From contig CACXCQ010000153.1 of NCBI GenBank assembly GCA_902766185.1, forward strand, positions 1-6,046: 6,046 nucleotides of DNA. Reading direction: 5' to 3'. The stretch comes from an uncultured Eubacteriales bacterium (GTDB lineage: Bacteria > Bacillota > Clostridia > Peptostreptococcales > Anaerovoracaceae). The translations under genes and the position numbers were made by a program. Shown here in pieces: positions 4,306-6,046 of this stretch (the first letter of the stretch is position 1; every line of letters begins with the position of its first letter). Below the pieces are notes generated by a model. That model worked only from the letters and a program-made list of their open reading frames with translations, was not told the DNA's origin and did no database searches.

Positions 4306-6046
4306 TTATTCGTTTTCGGGAATCTCTTCCACGACCCCCAGGAACAGGGGACATCCGGTTTTGGTGTCCACCAGCGCGTAGACGAACGGACGGTCGAGGT
4401 AGACTTCTTTTGGTTTCGGCGGGTCGAGGACCGCAGTGGCCTTGTCCACGATGACCGCGGTGACCGCGGCTGCCTTCGTGCCGTTGCGGTCAAGCTCGAT
4501 GTGCGTCTTGTGGAGAACATCGTCGATGACCAGCTTTTGCATGAGCTCCGGATAGGCGGGATCCTGCATGGCGGAAAAATCCGCCACATCGTCGATGAAA
4601 GCTTGCCGCATGCCCAGCCTTTGGAGGACCGGCTTCATGGAGAGACCGTAGTCGTAGGCGAACTCCGGAAGGCGGATGATCACCTCCTGCGATGACTTTC
4701 GGGAGGCATCCCAGGCCTTTAGGAAGTCTTTGCCGGTGAGGGTCATGGCGTAGTCCGCGGCGTCCGTTCCGGCCGGGGGAAGCAGGCCAACGAAGGCCAC
4801 GTTTCCACCGTTATAGTATTTCGCAAAACCAGTGCCGCCGGCCAGCTCCAGGTAGCTGTCCTCTTTGCTGGTCAGCATGGTGACGGTCTGGGTGGTGCCG
4901 TTCGCGCGGGTGAATTTCCCGGCGGGGTCGATCTGGTTGTCGATGAAGGGGACGGCCCAGTTGCCCTCAAAGGCCACGGTGTTGATCAGCACCATCCGGG
5001 CGTCCGGAGACAGGCCCGTCTCGGGATTGATGATCTGACGGATCATCTCCCTGGTTTTGGCGAAGACCCAGTTGTTCATGTCGCTGACCGTCTGGTCGTC
5101 GAAGGCCGCCTCATAAAAAGCGGCGTTGTGGTAGGTCTTGTTGGTCTGCAGGAACGCCGGATTCACCCGGATGCCCTCCGGGCCTTTTCTTGCCCAGATG
5201 GAATTGGCGGTGGAGTAGATCAGGCGCTTGTCGCTGGTGAGCCGGGTGTGAAACCGCCAGAGATCGGCGTTGACATCCGCCAGCGAAAGGCCCGCGTCGT
5301 TCGCACCGCCCAGCAGCGTCTGGTGCATCTCTTTCAGCGTGGAGCCGGCGGCGCCGTTTTCGGTCATGGTGAGGGCCGTCAGCACGGAGTCGGGCGAGAT
5401 CAGCAGATTGCCGGCGCCGTCAGTTGCTCCGCCCGCACCGGCCGCCGGGCCGTCACCGGCACCGTCCGTTGCCCCTGCCGCATGCTCCCGGCTCTCCGTC
5501 AGGGTCGCCTTCAGCAGCCGCAGAGAGAAGTCCGCCCACGCCCCGGGGAAGCCTTCGGACACAGTGGTGTCCTCCGCGCCGGAGAAGGGAAGCTCCGCGG
5601 CGAGGTCGACCGAGTCCGGGCTGAGCACGATGGGCTCAGTGGGTTCTGCAGGCATGGTCGGGTCGGAGGGCAGGACCGGATCGATGGAGGGGTCTGTCGG
5701 GTCGGTCCTTCCGGAGGCCTTGCGCACGATCACCACGCACTTCAGCTTTTTCTTGCCGATCTTCGCAGTGATTCGGCACTTGCCCGTCTTCTTGCCGGCC
5801 TTCAGGACCACCGACTGGCGGTACTTGCCGGAAGTCTTGCGGACGGAGACGATCTTCTTGTCGGAAGTGGTCCACTTTACTTTCTGGTGAACGTTCTTCA
5901 CCCGCAGCTTCGCGGTCTTGCCAGCCTTCATGGTGATCTTCGTTTTAGTCAGCTTCGGCTTCGCCGCCCCAAAGGCAGGTCCGCCTAAAGCAAAAGAAAA
6001 CCCCCAGACCATTACAGTCATGGCGAGGGTGATCAGGCAGACGCGC
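4306..6046 (-). CDS. Secreted serpin with N-terminal bacterial Ig-like (BIG2-type) domain, N-terminus cut by the window edge
   Basis: An exported serine/cysteine protease inhibitor of the serpin family (MEROPS I4). Numbering from the methionine at 6021, the order is: hydrophobic signal segment (to about 20, small residues near the cleavage site), very lysine-rich Ig-like domain (22-100, containing VKWTTSDKKIVSV), Pro/Thr/Asp-rich linker (101-145), and serpin fold (158-568). Serpin landmarks are NLLISPDSVLTALTMTENGAAGST (from 205), LINTVAFEGNW, RLPEFAYDYGLS, the hinge ELDRNGTKAAAVTAV (509-523), and DRPFVYALVDTKTGCPLFLGVV near the end. The small-residue hinge suggests an inhibitory serpin. The start at 6021 is doubtful: it lies inside the signal peptide's hydrophobic core, lacks a ribosome site, and the frame stays open to the edge reading RVCLITLA. 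The real start is therefore probably beyond 6046. No cell-wall sorting motif or dockerin is visible. It precedes the TSCPD gene. Confidence 0.92.
   Translation of the reverse strand, partial: RVCLITLAMTVMVWGFSFALGGPAFGAAKPKLTKTKITMKAGKTAKLRVKNVHQKVKWTTSDKKIVSVRKTSGKYRQSVVLKAGKKTGKCRITAKIGKKKLKCVVIVRKASGRTDPTDPSIDPVLPSDPTMPAEPTEPIVLSPDSVDLAAELPFSGAEDTTVSEGFPGAWADFSLRLLKATLTESREHAAGATDGAGDGPAAGAGGATDGAGNLLISPDSVLTALTMTENGAAGSTLKEMHQTLLGGANDAGLSLADVNADLWRFHTRLTSDKRLIYSTANSIWARKGPEGIRVNPAFLQTNKTYHNAAFYEAAFDDQTVSDMNNWVFAKTREMIRQIINPETGLSPDARMVLINTVAFEGNWAVPFIDNQIDPAGKFTRANGTTQTVTMLTSKEDSYLELAGGTGFAKYYNGGNVAFVGLLPPAGTDAADYAMTLTGKDFLKAWDASRKSSQEVIIRLPEFAYDYGLSMKPVLQRLGMRQAFIDDVADFSAMQDPAYPELMQKLVIDDVLHKTHIELDRNGTKAAAVTAVIVDKATAVLDPPKPKEVYLDRPFVYALVDTKTGCPLFLGVVEEIPENE
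5410..5487 (-). repeat. Imperfect coding repeat in the serpin's Ala/Gly-rich insertion
   Basis: Residues 179-204 of the serpin form an Ala/Gly-rich insertion in which GATDGAG occurs twice, 15 residues apart. In DNA, about 20 bases at 5410-5429 and 5455-5474 are similar at a 45-base offset. The insertion falls between the first helix and the NLLISP strand, where the serpin fold normally has a short turn. It looks like local duplication within a surface loop. Confidence 0.6.

Noticed and set aside
5128..5988. 286-codon plus-strand frame opposite the serpin
   Set aside because: Antisense shadow of the serpin and Ig-like coding sequence; Arg/Gly-rich translation with no recognisable domain.

Overview
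The window looks like chromosomal DNA of a fairly GC-rich anaerobic Bacillota, probably class Clostridia. This rests on strong AGGAGG-type ribosome binding sites, a YlmH-family S4 protein, a small TSCPD protein of a type common in Clostridia, and a secreted serpin carrying a bacterial Ig-like domain. No genus can be named from the sequence alone.

Layout. Bases 1-86 are the 3' end of a group II intron: a foldable catalytic domain V, then a domain VI with a bulged branch-point adenosine. Its 5' part and any maturase lie outside the window. Bases 87-255 hold a near-consensus promoter, a small inverted repeat against its -35 box, and a perfect Shine-Dalgarno for a 504-residue NhaC-family sodium/proton antiporter (256-1770). 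A branched hairpin with six T follows. The rest of the gap to 2165 is largely non-coding and ends in an extended -10 promoter placed so close to the ylmH start that the mRNA would be leaderless or nearly so. ylmH (2166-3110) and nfo, endonuclease IV (3145-3978), are only 34 bases apart and probably form one transcript.

The opposite strand holds a second pair, read right to left: a secreted Ig-like plus serpin protein that runs off the right edge (4306 to 6046 or beyond), then, after 24 bases, an 85-residue TSCPD-domain protein (4024-4281). The nfo and TSCPD genes converge across 45 bases with no obvious terminator.

The genes do not form one recognisable pathway. The left block covers ion homeostasis; the ylmH-nfo pair joins an RNA-binding factor, possibly acting on ribosomes, to base-excision repair; the right block makes an exported protease inhibitor with an unexplained small partner. 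I see no CRISPR array, tRNA, rRNA or complete mobile element. I found no convincing undescribed multi-gene system. The points most worth a second look are the serpin (architecture, long reactive loop, Ala/Gly insertion), the probably leaderless ylmH, and the intron end beside the antiporter promoter.
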